A stretch of DNA of 64,000 bases from the NCBI GenBank assembly GCA_963513935.1, contig OY740774.1:95301668-95365667 (forward strand), written 5' to 3'. The notes under the pieces were generated by a model. It saw only the letters and a list, made by a program, of their open reading frames with translations. It ran no database searches and was not told the DNA's origin. This document shows, piece after piece, positions 13,150 to 24,739 of this stretch (position 1 is the stretch's first letter; each line of letters opens with the position of its first letter). The position numbers and the translations under genes were made by a program. This stretch comes from Aphrophora alni. Lineage: Eukaryota > Arthropoda > Insecta > Hemiptera > Aphrophoridae.

Positions 13150-13690
13150 AACACCAAATAACCTATTGGTCAACTAAACAAATGAAAGAATGTTTCAATG
13201 TGGTCATTTGAAAATATGTATAATTTAAGCCAAAACGTTTGATAGAAACTCAGTGTAAATAAGGACACTTATTATGACCCCCCCCCCAAAAGATTAACGT
13301 CACACCAAAGAATACTTTGTCGGGAATCCTTAAATAGAAAAACCCTCTTCTGTTTAATTTCATTTACCTTTCACGTATTGTTTGGAATAAAGCCTAACTG
13401 AACAGTTTCATTAAATAAAAAAATCATGTTTGGAATAAATGTTCTAGAAAAAAATAATGAAGATATAATCTTTGATGATAAGAAGCTGAAGGGAATGGAT
13501 ACAATATCTTTTGTGTAATGAATGTATTAAGCTTTTGTGTCGTGAGATAGTGTGAAATTCAACTTAATCTTGTTCTTTACAATCGAGGGACAAGTGGATG
13601 AAAAAATTAAGTAAATCTGTACAGAATTCCTTGGGCTTCACGATTATATTTACCTCATTATGTTTTTATAGTTATGGAATAATGATGGAT
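13150..13690. other. Non-coding, nothing recognised
   Basis: A short C-run (nine C) lies near 13278. No other signal was found. Confidence 0.5.
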
Positions 13691-13697
13691 TGTTGAT

Positions 13698-13698
<1 letters not shown>

Positions 13699-13743
<45 letters not shown>

Positions 13744-13747
13744 GTAA

Positions 13748-13752
<5 letters not shown>
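13699..13752. repeat. (AAT)n microsatellite
   Basis: About 17 trinucleotide units with one G interruption, running straight into a (TA)n tract. Confidence 0.9.

Positions 13753-13802
<50 letters not shown>
13753..13802. repeat. (TA)n microsatellite
   Basis: About 24 uninterrupted TA units directly after the (AAT)n tract. Confidence 0.9.
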
Positions 13803-13806
<4 letters not shown>

Positions 13807-13809
13807 TAC

Positions 13810-15325
13810 CAATTTAGCTACTAATCCATTATTGAAAATGTGTTGAATATTGTGTCAAAGGATTATGTTACAATTTAGATATTAATTGAAATTAATATGA
13901 CGCCCAAAAATGTCATAAAATGCAGTAGGTTAGGTAGAAACTTCATTTGGTTCCAAAGCGACATCATAAAAGTTGTAGATAAAATTAGTAGAGGAAAAAC
14001 CGCCTAATATAAGTAGTGGGCTATACGAAATACAGATTTAGTGTTCTTTATATCTACGACATTATTTATTCAACAATAATAACTCACTAAATCTATTTAT
14101 TTATAGATCATAAACTTTTTACGGCAAGTGTTTTAAAGAATATTATTTTTAAAGCAGCGTAACTTGAAGTTCTGCTTTAAGCAACAAAATGTAATAATAT
14201 TGGCGGTATTTTGATCTATTTTCATATCGTATACATTATCGAACTACACAGTTGTCTAACTGTCTTTTTACCTTATAATTTTCGACAGTCTCATATTTGA
14301 TAAATAACATAAATAATAATAGATTTATTATCTATTGTCCTGTCCAACAAATACAGTTAATTTTTCTGTTTTTTTATGTGAATTAATATTATGGTATACT
14401 GTTTAGGAATATTAATGAGTAAATATCTGGATAGAGTCCTTCAATATTGGCTTTTTAGTTTCTCACTGTTTAGACAAACAAAAGGGAAAATGTTGTAATG
14501 GCAATTGAAAAGAGAATTTAATTGTCCGTGCGACCTATTTTGTGTCAAACGTATGTCCGCTATAAACGCACATAACTTATGTCTTTAAATTGTGTATAAA
14601 AAATACTTTCTTTTGAACATTTGAAGAAAGGAAAAAAAAGACGGTAGTTATATTAAAAATCAAACACAAATATAAAGTTTATTATAAAGAAAGATTTATG
14701 CATTTACAATTATTAGTTTCTTTATAATAACGAAAAAATTAGAAACATTTTACAACTAATAAAAAAGTCACTCTTAATGATCTTGGGAGTCCTCTTCCTG
14801 GACATCTATAAATAGTAAAACAACAATTTGTATATATATTCTGAAATTCATATATGAATTGTTTGAGTTTCGTTGGTTTTATTTCCTGATGTATCATTAA
14901 AATATTTATTCAAATTAAATGAAATTGGCATCAAAATGTTTGAAATGATCTCGTTTATTTACTTACAAAACCTTTTCACATCCAATTCCACCTCATTTTG
15001 CACTAATATATCCGCAAAAATTCTAAACTCTCGCTTTTTATGTCAATATTTAATCAACATTAATTAAATTATTTATTAAAAATTACTTATTGCTAAGCGA
15101 CTAATTTAATATTTATCGCTATATTTTGTAGAGGTTAGTCTTTTGACCAATAGATCTCGCTGTAATCTATCCACCAATGTAAGGCATGTATGCTCATTTA
15201 AATTGTACACGCTCATATATAGTAAGCATGATATATAAGTTATTACAGTTTTTTTATAAATCGTTGAAAGTGTTTTCTGAATTTGTGTTTTATTCATTTT
15301 ACAATAAAATTGTAATTTTTATTTT
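13810..15325. other. AT-rich non-coding DNA, nothing recognised
   Basis: No coding or RNA signal was seen. Confidence 0.5.
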
Positions 15326-15329
15326 ACAT

Positions 15330-15430
15330 TTGCAATAAACAAGACTGTTATGAGAATTTTTAGCTAAGTATAGACGAAATATACCGGTTATAATGTGTAT
15401 AATATAGCTATTGTATTAATATTGAGGTGT
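15330..15430 (+). repeat. Dispersed repeat family A, short copy
   Basis: GCAATAAACAAGACTGTTAT through TATAGCTATTGTATTAAT matches 17210-17312 and 12500-12595. It abuts the minisatellite array directly. Confidence 0.6.
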
Positions 15431-16725
15431 ATGAGAGTTAGGGGTACACTCTCGGGAGGGGTGTGGAAGAGTTATGGGGACATTCTCGTGACGGGTGTGG
15501 TAGAATTATGGGGACAATGTTAAGAGAGGTGTGTGTGTATGTGGGGGGGGGTGTGTGTGTGCTACAGGGACAATCTCGAGTGAGTGAGTAAGAGTTACGG
15601 GGACAATATCGAGAGGGGTGAGTGAGAGTTACGGGGACAATGTCAAGAGTGGTGTCTACGTTACGGGGACAATTTCGAGGGGGGTGAGTGAGAGTTACGG
15701 GGACAATCTCGAGAGGGGTGAGTGAGATTTACGGGGACAATCTCGAAAGGGGTGAATGAGAGTTACGGGGACAATTTCGAGAGGGGTGAGTAAGAGTTAT
15801 GGGGACATTCTGGTGAGGGGTGTGGTAGAGTTACGGGGACAAGGTCAAGAGAGGTGTGTGTGTGTTACGGGAACAATATCAAGAGGGGAGTGAGTGAGAG
15901 TTACGGGGACAATCTCGAAAGAGTGAGTAAGAGTTACGGGGACAATATCAAGAGGGGAGTGAGTGAGAGTTATTGGGACAATCTCGAAAGAGTGAGTAAG
16001 AGTTACGGGGACAATATCGCGAGGGGAGAGTGAGAGTTACGGGGACAATGTCAAGAGTGGTGTGTACGTTACGGGGACAATTTCGAGGGGGGTGAGTGAG
16101 AGTTACGGGGACAATCTCGAGAGGGGTGAGTGAGAGTTACGGGGACAATGTCAAGAGAGGTGTGAGTGTTGCAGGGACAATATCTAGAGGGGTTAGTGAG
16201 AGTTACGGGGACAATCTAGAGAGGGGCGAGTGAGAGTTACGGGGACAATGTCAAGAGAGGTGTGAGTGTTACAGGGACAATCTCGAGAGGGGTGAGTGAG
16301 AGTTACGGGGACAATCTCGAAAGGGGTGAATGAGAGTTACGGGGACAATTTCGAGAGGGGTGAGTAAGAGTTATGGGGACATTCTGGTGAGGGGTGTGGT
16401 AGAGTTACGGGGACAAGGTCAAGAGAGGTGTGTGGGTGTTACGGGAACAATATCAAGAGGGGAGTGAGTGAGAGTTACGGGGACAATCTCGAAAGGGGTG
16501 AATGAGAGTTACGGGGACAATTTCGAGAGGGGTGAGTAAGAGTTATGGGGACATTCTGGTGAGGGGTGTGGTAGAGTTACGGGGACAAGGTCAAGAGAGG
16601 TGTGTGGGTGTTACGGGAACAATATCAAGAGGGGAGTGAGTGAGAGTTACGGGGACAATCTCGAAAGGGATGAGTGAGAGTTAAGGGAAAGTTACAGGAG
16701 TTAAGGGGTGAGTCTCTAGAAGGGT
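15431..16725. repeat. GC-rich minisatellite, about 34-bp unit, ~38 units
   Basis: The consensus unit is about 34 bp: GAGAGTTACGGGGACAATCT, then CGAGAGGGGTGAGT. About 38 imperfect units fill the tract, with sub-variants (TTATGGGGACATTCTGGTGA; GGGACAAGGTCAAGAGAGG; GGGAACAATATCAAGAGGGG). The variants recur in the same order at 15788, 16362 and 16534, the last two 172 bp apart, so five units have been amplified together as a higher-order repeat. The + strand is purine-rich (G and A) and far more GC-rich than the flanks. Open frames across it are artefacts. Confidence 0.95.
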
Positions 16726-16829
16726 AAATAAAGTACTTTGTTATCTCTGTATTGCGAGGAGCTTTTTCAGTTATATAACATGTTGAATAAAAAACTATCA
16801 TTTTAAAAGAAGCCAACTATAAAAATAAA

Positions 16830-17915
16830 TGACTAAAGGTTTTGTCTGTACGTCAAATGATAAAATGAAGTGTAATAAAAAGGTAAACCAACGTTTTTGC
16901 CTGAAAACATATAGTACTGCAGCCTCTAACGATATATGTCAATATATACATTCAGTTTCGGTATTAAAGTTGGAAATGGATATTATAATGGGGTTCCAGT
17001 TTTATAGCTTAATACACCTACAGGAAATTAAGTATTTTATGAGTTAGACTGAAGTTGTAAAAAAAAATGATTAGTTCTGAGCTTTATTGTTACTGAGAAA
17101 TATGTTCGCGTGTTGGAAAACATTAGAACAATATTTGTCAGTTTATGATCCCAACATCTAAATTAAAATATATAGAGCTGAAATCATAAGGTTGGGGTAT
17201 GTTAGGTTTTCAATAAACAAGACAGTTATGAGAATTTGTAGCTACAATAAGCAAATGATAGACGACAAAAAATAACGGTTATAATTTGTAAAGTATAGCT
17301 ATTGTATTAATGAAGATAGTGACATTGATGTTGAAACACATTTGATAATTCAATATTAATTTTGTGAAATTGTATTTTATATATTATTCTTAAACATGAA
17401 TTATTTTAACTGTTCTCAATATTTTACCGCAGACATTTTTATTGGAAAAGGATAACGACCATTAAATTGTGTAATTTTTTTTTAAATATATTAAACCAGA
17501 CCTTTAAAAATAGATATCACTTAATAAAGTCTTAGATTTAAAAATTGTGTGTTGGCACTCAAAACAACATTTTAACTACAGAAAAAAGGTGAATGTAACA
17601 CTTAAAACATAAAATATGTTTCTTTTACACCAGAACACATTCGTATTATTTAGATGTTTATGTTTTTATAGTTGAAACGATATTTTAACTATTCTGTGAC
17701 TTATTGGACAAAGAGTATATAGTAAATTTTTAAAAGTATATGTTTTCCTAACAAGATTCTAATTCAATTTTAAAAGAGCCTTTCTTTTTTCCATGGAAGT
17801 GGTTTACCTAAAACTTAGCCTTTTTCATATTCTTATAAAATACAATTACATGTCTTGGAAGACAAATAAAATCTACATCTAACTTTTAATTACATCTTAA
17901 AATGTTCAATAAGCG
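16830..17915 (+). repeat. Dispersed repeat family A, longest copy
   Basis: It contains the 5' block (16915-17110) found inverted at 10595-10745 and in direct orientation at 34930-35110. It also holds the middle block (17203-17315) and the 3' block (17390-17910) shared with 12494-13145. This makes it the best template for the family consensus, about 1.1 kb. It has no convincing long frame; the 72-codon frame at 16829 lies in the repeat and is probably fortuitous. Confidence 0.55.
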
Positions 17916-17919
17916 TGCC

Positions 17920-18385
17920 TCAACAACAAGCACTTTGCTACAAAAGAGTACATAAATTTCACCTAAAGCCAAATGAAATTTTTTATTACAGTCATACTTT
18001 TAGTACTACCATTTATGGATGTTATAAATAAATAACTTTAAGATAAAAAAAATGTACAATTTAAGTTTTCAATACCGTTGTCCGTTTCGAGTGATTATAA
18101 GTTATAAAAAAAATTTGAACCACGTACAAATCGTACTGTTATTTGTTTGATTTAAAACTTAGTTTTACATTCTAGGCTTGAAAATTAAACATTAAAAACC
18201 TTGGAACGAGTGTCTCGTCTTAATAAGTAATTTTATTTTCAATACTTAAATAAAGTTACTTCAATGTGAACAACATTAGTTGTAACTGACTTTTGGTTTT
18301 CTGCTTTACGTTAAAAAGTGACAACCACTCTTGGAGTGTATGGCAAGCAATATATATATGTATATATTATAACCATGCAATTTGG
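17920..18385. other. AT-rich non-coding DNA, nothing recognised
   Basis: No coding signal was seen. GTTTCGA near 18088 does not have the partner boxes of the Penelope-type motif. Confidence 0.4.
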
Positions 18386-18390
18386 CAAGC

Positions 18391-18405
18391 AATTATAATC
18401 ATGTG

Positions 18406-18455
<50 letters not shown>

Positions 18456-18474
18456 CATACACATGATTATAATT
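18391..18474. repeat. 84-bp inverted repeat centred on (TA)n
   Basis: The left arm 18391-18410 and right arm 18455-18474 are 20-nt perfect reverse complements (left arm AATTATAATCATGTGTATGT). Between them lies (TA)n, itself self-complementary, so nearly the whole 84 nt could form one hairpin or cruciform. It could be a palindromic MITE or a TA-microsatellite-mediated inverted duplication. Confidence 0.85.
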
Positions 18475-18574
18475 TGGGAATTAGCTAACAAATATATTTA
18501 CACTTATTACAACAACGTTTGACCGAAATAATTTGTCTTTAAATAACGGTAAGGTAAATCGAAATACTCAAAAT

Positions 18575-18735
18575 ACACAGAATTTGACAAGAACTCACAA
18601 GCTTACGTACAGAGTACTTCAGAGTCAGGTCACGTGATATGTCCATTATTCACACTCTTCAACTTCACAAGACGCAGCTCACGTTGTTAAAATAGAGTTT
18701 TAACTTTGGAAACATGACTGACACAAAATATTCGT
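18575..18735 (+). repeat. Dispersed repeat family D, copy 1
   Basis: The blocks GTCACGTgATnTGT, TTATTCACtCT, AnnnCACAAG and TCACGTTnT are collinear with 52570-52745. It is a diverged, non-coding repeat of unknown origin. Confidence 0.45.
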
Positions 18736-18739
18736 CTTC

Positions 18740-20370
18740 TAAAGTTAGTCAATACTTTGATACCAAACAACCTTTTAGATTGAGAATGAGACTACTGGTG
18801 ATATTAAAGGAGGGTAAAGTTATTACTCATGCTCATTTTTTAAGGTTGAAATTTTAATACCACACATTTCCATAATCTAAATACTTTCAGTTCCATATCA
18901 GGATTTGACGTTTATAAAACATAAAAATAAATGTTTCTTGTTTGAAAGCAATGATAATGTACAAATCTATAAAATCAATTTGAATGCAAAGTATGACATT
19001 ACAAAAGCAATGATTTCAGGTAGAATGTTCGACTTGCGTTCTATGAGCAACCGTTATAGTTAACATCAGTGTGTTATTGGTACCAGCCGGCGGTTCTATT
19101 CAATAACTGTAAGTTATAGGTCTATTCAATATGCCCCCCAACTTCAAACTTTTATTGTAGGAATTTGCACGCAGAGGTACTTATACTGAGTTTATTTCAG
19201 AATAGATTTAATTACTATTGAAGCTTTTGAATACAGCACCAATGCAAAACTGGTTTCTTAAAAAAAATATAATTGTTTTCTGTTATTAAGAGGAAGCAAA
19301 ATTTAAAAACTGTATATATTTTATTTATGCTTATATCGGCTTCTAGTTCACATAGACAAATGTTTCGAACGACTTCTAATAAATCCCTACTAGAGCTATG
19401 TGTGTGATGTGAAGTTTTAAAAATTTTAATTTCTCAAAAATTAACGAAATCAGTTTTTATGCAACTTTACCATTATTTTTATATTTTCAAATATCAGTTT
19501 AAAAAATTGCTTTATTATATTAGATATAAAGAGTTTATTTTGTTTACTTCGCAACGTATTAACTAGACTTTGGTTCAAATTTTAATGAGTGCGAATTTGG
19601 CAATCCCAAAGTAACTAACTGGATTTACACCTTTCTTCGGTTAAACTTTTATGTTGCGTTATTTTTTTTTCCCCATTTTGTCCCTCTTCTCCAACTTTTA
19701 TTATTTCCAACGCTGATTACATTGAGTAATGAATGGCTAGGTGTCTATATTTTATCCTCTTTTTAAATGATGTTTAAAACAAGGTTGTAAACAATCAACT
19801 TAAAAACTCAAACAACTTAGACTTAAAGAGCTGTTTACCTAAGTTGTGTCTCACTACAATAATTAGATTATATTGCATTAGTTGAAACTTAGACACATGC
19901 ACAGAGAATCTGTCAATTCATTAAATATATTTAAATTTCGGTTTTTTCATTAGATTTGTACAGCCATGCCATAATATATTAAATACAAAAATAAACAAAT
20001 ATAATGTAGATTTTACTTCGTTTTATGAATTAATTAGTAACATTGGTAATAATTTTTATCTAGTTTAATAATTAGGTAACAGATTTTTAAATCTGGGTTA
20101 TGTGAGTTTCTTTCTAAATCAAATAGTAATTTAAACAAGTTTAGTCTCCTTAAGTCTCAATAAGAGAACATAAGCAATCATCAGTTATTTAATCCACTTG
20201 ATTAGTCAGTAGCAAAAATATCCTATACTATGATAAAATCATTAGCAAACTGCATTTCATCTTAAAACTTTCGCCTAAAATGTCATCTCTCTTCCGGAAA
20301 ATTTAGCAAAAAGGAACAATAAGGAACTTTTAAGAAATATTGCTCTTAAAATTATAAACGAGGTTTACAA
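18740..20370. other. AT-rich non-coding DNA, with one weak motif
   Basis: Apart from the weak motif at 19331-19398, nothing was recognised. Confidence 0.4.
19331..19398 (-). other. Possible decayed Penelope-type terminal motif (very weak)
   Basis: On the - strand GGGATTTATTAGAAG...CGTTCGAAAC resembles the GATTTAT...GTTCGAAAC block of the copies at 3.37 and 60.07 kb. Neither hairpin is well formed. It is listed only as a candidate member of that group. Confidence 0.15.
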
Positions 20371-20375
20371 TAATT

Positions 20376-20560
20376 ATTTACAAGGATGGTTCCTATTCGT
20401 GAAGGTGTGACTGGCGCTGGATTTATTGTCTCTAAGACGGACTATCAGTATTCTGTTTCCGATCATTCTTATATCTGCTGCATTGCATATCTGCACCATA
20501 CAAGCTAATCCTAATAAACAAATCCTCACACTCGAAGTTCTCGTTACAAACATTAACGCA
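20376..20560 (+). pseudogene. Degraded RNase H domain of a non-LTR retrotransposon
   Basis: One frame begins IYKDGSYS, matching the opening of the LINE RNase H domain ('YTDGS', which carries the first catalytic Asp). After a stop and frame change it continues EGVTGAGFIVSKTDYQYSVS, the expected 'G.GAGF.V' strand. Further on, frames resembling 'ELHAI.QAL' and 'DSRSSLQTL' are scattered over three frames. Known order in Jockey-like and related LINEs: YTDGS, G.G.G, ELxAI, DSxSxL. The fragment is broken by several indels. No RT domain is recognisable upstream. Confidence 0.45.
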
Positions 20561-20599
20561 ATATAAATATACTGATTACGATTTTCGAACAGGAGAGAT

Positions 20600-23500
20600 T
20601 CTTCCAGTGCTTTAACAACTTAAAAAAAAAAAATTCCTTTCAGTGGATTTCCAGTTATTGAGACGCTTATAAAATGAAATTGCAGGTAGAATAGTTGGAA
20701 TTACATCCAGACTTGATCTTAGGCTTGACATGGTTCAAATCTTTCACAGTTTTTTATCACATCGTCTGTACTTCAGAACCAAATGGGTCAGAAGATGGCA
20801 AGAAGAAGACAGTGGACATAACTTTTGTGAAATCCAGAAATCTCCAAATGAATTGACTATTTAGAAAAACACCAGTAACAAACGTTTGAAACAAGAGCAG
20901 GGATTGGACATCTTGCCACAAAGAATATTTGTTTAATTCCACCTTACTCGTTCTCTAATTTGTAAAAAAAAAAAAAAAATCAAAAATGAGGGGTACATTG
21001 GGCACTTTTGCCTCTAATGAGAAAGTGATGATTGTGTGATGGCCAGGGTTGCTACGGAGATTTCAAGAAGTTAATAAAATTGCTACGGAGAAGTCTCGAG
21101 TAGGAATTTTATTAAACAAGCTCGACGCTCTGAAGTTTCGCAAGACACATCTACGGTAAATATCACAATGTCGGCATCTCATCTGGAGTCTCGCAACCAA
21201 AAATATTACTCTTCAAAAATAAACATAATTTTAAACAGTTTTGAACTAAAAAACTTATAAAACAATAATGATAATATAAATCACAATCTGATAAACATTT
21301 TAGTACATACTTGTTTTTACAATTTTATTGTTACGTTATGGATGGGAAAAAAATATAAATTGACTTTAACCAGTTTAAGTTAACACGAAACAAACAAAAA
21401 GTTAAAATTTTAACATTTTACTTGGTTTTAATAAATATTTTAGAAAATAATAATATATAATTCAATACAAAATGTAATATTTTCTCTTATTTTTAATTTA
21501 ACCAAACTTGTATTTATTTTTATCGTTGATTATACGACACAAATCCTTAACTCCAGAGTTAAGTAGGGAATGACGTAATCAAATTATACCTTCACGGAGC
21601 AAACTACAGAAGCATGAGTGTTCAAGTTTAGTACGAGGTTGTAGAATTGAAGAGTGCTTGAATACCTCAGACATTTACAAGAACAAACACTTACACTTGA
21701 GCAGGTGTTACCATATGATTTAATATAAATACATATTTATATTATAACAATTTTATTGATTTCTTATTAATAATTTGTTCTTATTTACTCTAGGATATGA
21801 GCTAACAATATAAAAACAACAAAGAACAGCGAACAGTGATTTCAAAATAACCTTTAATTCAATTCCAGCTTATAACTTACATATTTAACTGAAAATCAGT
21901 TTTATCTTTTTCAACTTGCTTTTTCACTACTTGATTGTTGAATTTCTCGTTTCCAATTACATATAAACAAACTCATCTGTTTTTCCCCACTCTAATTGTT
22001 TTATTTTTCATTCAAAACTGCTACAACACCCACAAACACTCTTAAACCCAAACTTTATTATTGTATTATTTGTATCAACAATCTTTGTATATAATCTACG
22101 CCAGCCATCATCTAGAGGAAGGAAGAAAAAAACACTGTCAGGCGGCTACTTTTAGATGTTGGTTAATGCCACCCGTTACATGTCACCTGGTCTAAAATGT
22201 GACAATATTACAAACGCTACTAAAGAAAGTACTAAAAAAATATATAGAATTCACTTTACCAGTTTCTGAAGATAATTTTATTACTGTTTATTGTTACTAT
22301 TTGTTTACATAACATATGTTTCGTGTACTCGTTCTTTAACATTTGTAGTACATTATTACTTGAAAGTTTTGAAGGAAAGTAAGTTAAAGTGAAAATTCTC
22401 TATCAGTCAAATAAAAAATATATTAAAAATGTTAACATGGGGTATTTAAAATTTAAAGAAATTCCATAATCAACAGTTTCTTTGTTTTTTAGACCTCCAG
22501 GTTTTATTAAGTTGTTTAATTAATATATTTCTTTTCCATTTATTGTGAATCTTACAAAATGATTAGTGATTTGGGAGTACATCGAGCATGGAGGTAAAGA
22601 TTCGCGCAGTGGTATCTTCAAGTTTATAAATAAAAAAAGTTTAAATTGTGACTAACATAAAATAAATTTAGACCTTATGTAAGTACATAAACAAATTTAT
22701 TTTTGTATTTATCATATAAAACCATGTTATCTGTGATACTAAATGCATTTTAGTACACACAAAACAGAAAGACACAAATTATTGAATTTATTTATTATTT
22801 TTATAACTATTACTATTTATTTATAATAAATCTTTTTAACCCTCTATGTGATTGATAATTTTGTTAAAACACTCTTATTATTTACTTTTATCAATCTCTA
22901 TGCTGTGTTTATTATTTCTTTATTTTCCTCTAATTATTCTATTCTACATTTATTTTGTAATATGTTTTACCTTGCAACTTTTAAGTTATATAAAGATATG
23001 GAACCAACTAATGTAATGAAGACTAATGGTATCCCATCACCATAATTTATAAAAAAAACAACTTTTAACACTATACTTCACAGATGGAATGACAGTCTGA
23101 CGTGTTTATTTAAAACGACCTGCAAAGTTCTTCTTAAAACATTCTTTATAAATATAAATTTATTCTCTGGCGGATTTTTTTCTTTCAAAACTAAATAAAC
23201 AATGTTTAGTTGTAGTATTTTATCAACAATATTCTGTTGTTTAAGTTTTCTCTCTTGCTATAGGACATTTAAAAAATGAAATCATTTTCCTAATGGATAA
23301 CAAACATTTACATATGAAAAAAGCAACGTTTATAAAAAAATATTTAGTACAGATTGGAGAAATAATACATAATAAATTTTAATAGGATTTGTATTATTAT
23401 TAATAATATTGATTTTTTTAAATAGCTTAAATTATATAGAAATCTTGAGACGTTTTAAATAAAACCAATTCATTGCTCATTATATACATATTTATTAAAT

Positions 23501-24480
23501 ATAAATCGAAATAATTTAAACATCTTGAAATTAGAGAGCATCCAAAATATACAAAATAAATTAAATTTATTAATAAAAGATAAATTGAATTTTGTTTAAA
23601 AATCTTATCGTTGGTTTACAAGCTTATAGACCACAGGTCGAAATTACGTCATAGGGATAACAGTTTATGAGAAATTGATTTTGATCCATTTTCACTAATC
23701 TTCTTTCTCTTATTTTCTTTGGTTGATAATACCAAAGTTGGATTTTTGCGTTTTAAAAGCTTAAAATTGCTTAGATACTGTAAAAATGTTATAATATGGG
23801 ACATTATGTTTTGTCTGAGAACACACATTAACAAGGTATTATTATGGAAATAAAAATTTACTTTACTTTACGGACCCAGGAATTTACACGCCTATTGGGG
23901 CCCTGAAAAATATCAGGCCTTGACGATTTAACAATAAATAATAATATTTAATATTTCAACCGGAAAGTATATTTAATCGTACTAAAGTTTTCATTAAGAA
24001 CTAATTATTGAATTATCAGAAATAATTATATGGAAAAATGTTCTAAAATAAATACTATATATGTTATAATATTTTTGGCATATCTTTATCTGAAATTTAT
24101 TAAGACAAATCAATGATTATATACATAACATTATATGTATATTTGGATACATTTTTTATTGTATAGTTTAAAGAAACAGGTCAATATTACGCAAAAAAAT
24201 TTAAAAGTCATTATTTATAAAAACAATAACATCTTTCTTTCAAAAGAACTGTTTAATATATTCAAATTTATTTATTTGCAGATTTTGATAGAATTTTTAT
24301 GTGCCAAAAGATTTTAAGGAAAATAAAAAAACTATCCTTATTTTGAAGAGATGTTTTTTGTAATTAACGAAGTTGGCATTCGAATATGACAAAAAGCAAC
24401 GTTCTATTAGTTACACTTGAGAATATATATATATTTTTTATTTAATTTTTTTATGTAAGACCTACTTGGAAAATAAGAAT
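20600..24480. other. AT-rich non-coding DNA
   Basis: No convincing coding region was found. A slightly GC-richer patch at 20985-21200 contains a short internal duplication (TTGCTACGGAGA at about 21050 and 21082). Another at 22085-22200 is unidentified. Confidence 0.45.
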
Positions 24481-24735
24481 GAGTCAAATAAAATCTCACT
24501 ACACAATGTCTTTAATGCATTATTCCACGGGGTATAGGATTAAGTAGGATATTGCATTCCTTCCTTTTTAAATTCTTTTCATCGAAGATTATGTCCTTCC
24601 AACTTTCTTCCTCTGAAGATTAAATCCCAAAATGAATGCCAAATAACTGTTTAAGATTAAATCCAAAAATGAATGCCAAATAACTGTTTAACAAGACTTA
24701 CTCACATTTTGTTAAATATAAAGGCTGTTTAATTT
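24480..24735 (+). repeat. Dispersed repeat family C, copy 2
   Basis: Collinear with 8740-8950. It contains a local tandem duplication that copy 1 lacks. Confidence 0.35.
24617..24690. repeat. 37-bp tandem duplication
   Basis: Two adjacent 37-bp units (24617-24653 and 24654-24690) differ at one base. Each starts AGATTAAATCC and ends AATAACTGTTTA. The near-identity implies a recent event inside the older repeat. Confidence 0.9.
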
Positions 24736-24739
24736 AAAA

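Noticed and set aside
15431..16725. G-quadruplex array in the minisatellite
   Set aside because: Each unit has GGGG runs, but the spacers are 12-14 nt, longer than canonical G4 loops; not claimed.
16625..16816. 63-codon minus-strand frame at the minisatellite end
   Set aside because: It is built from the repeat unit and shows no protein-like conservation.
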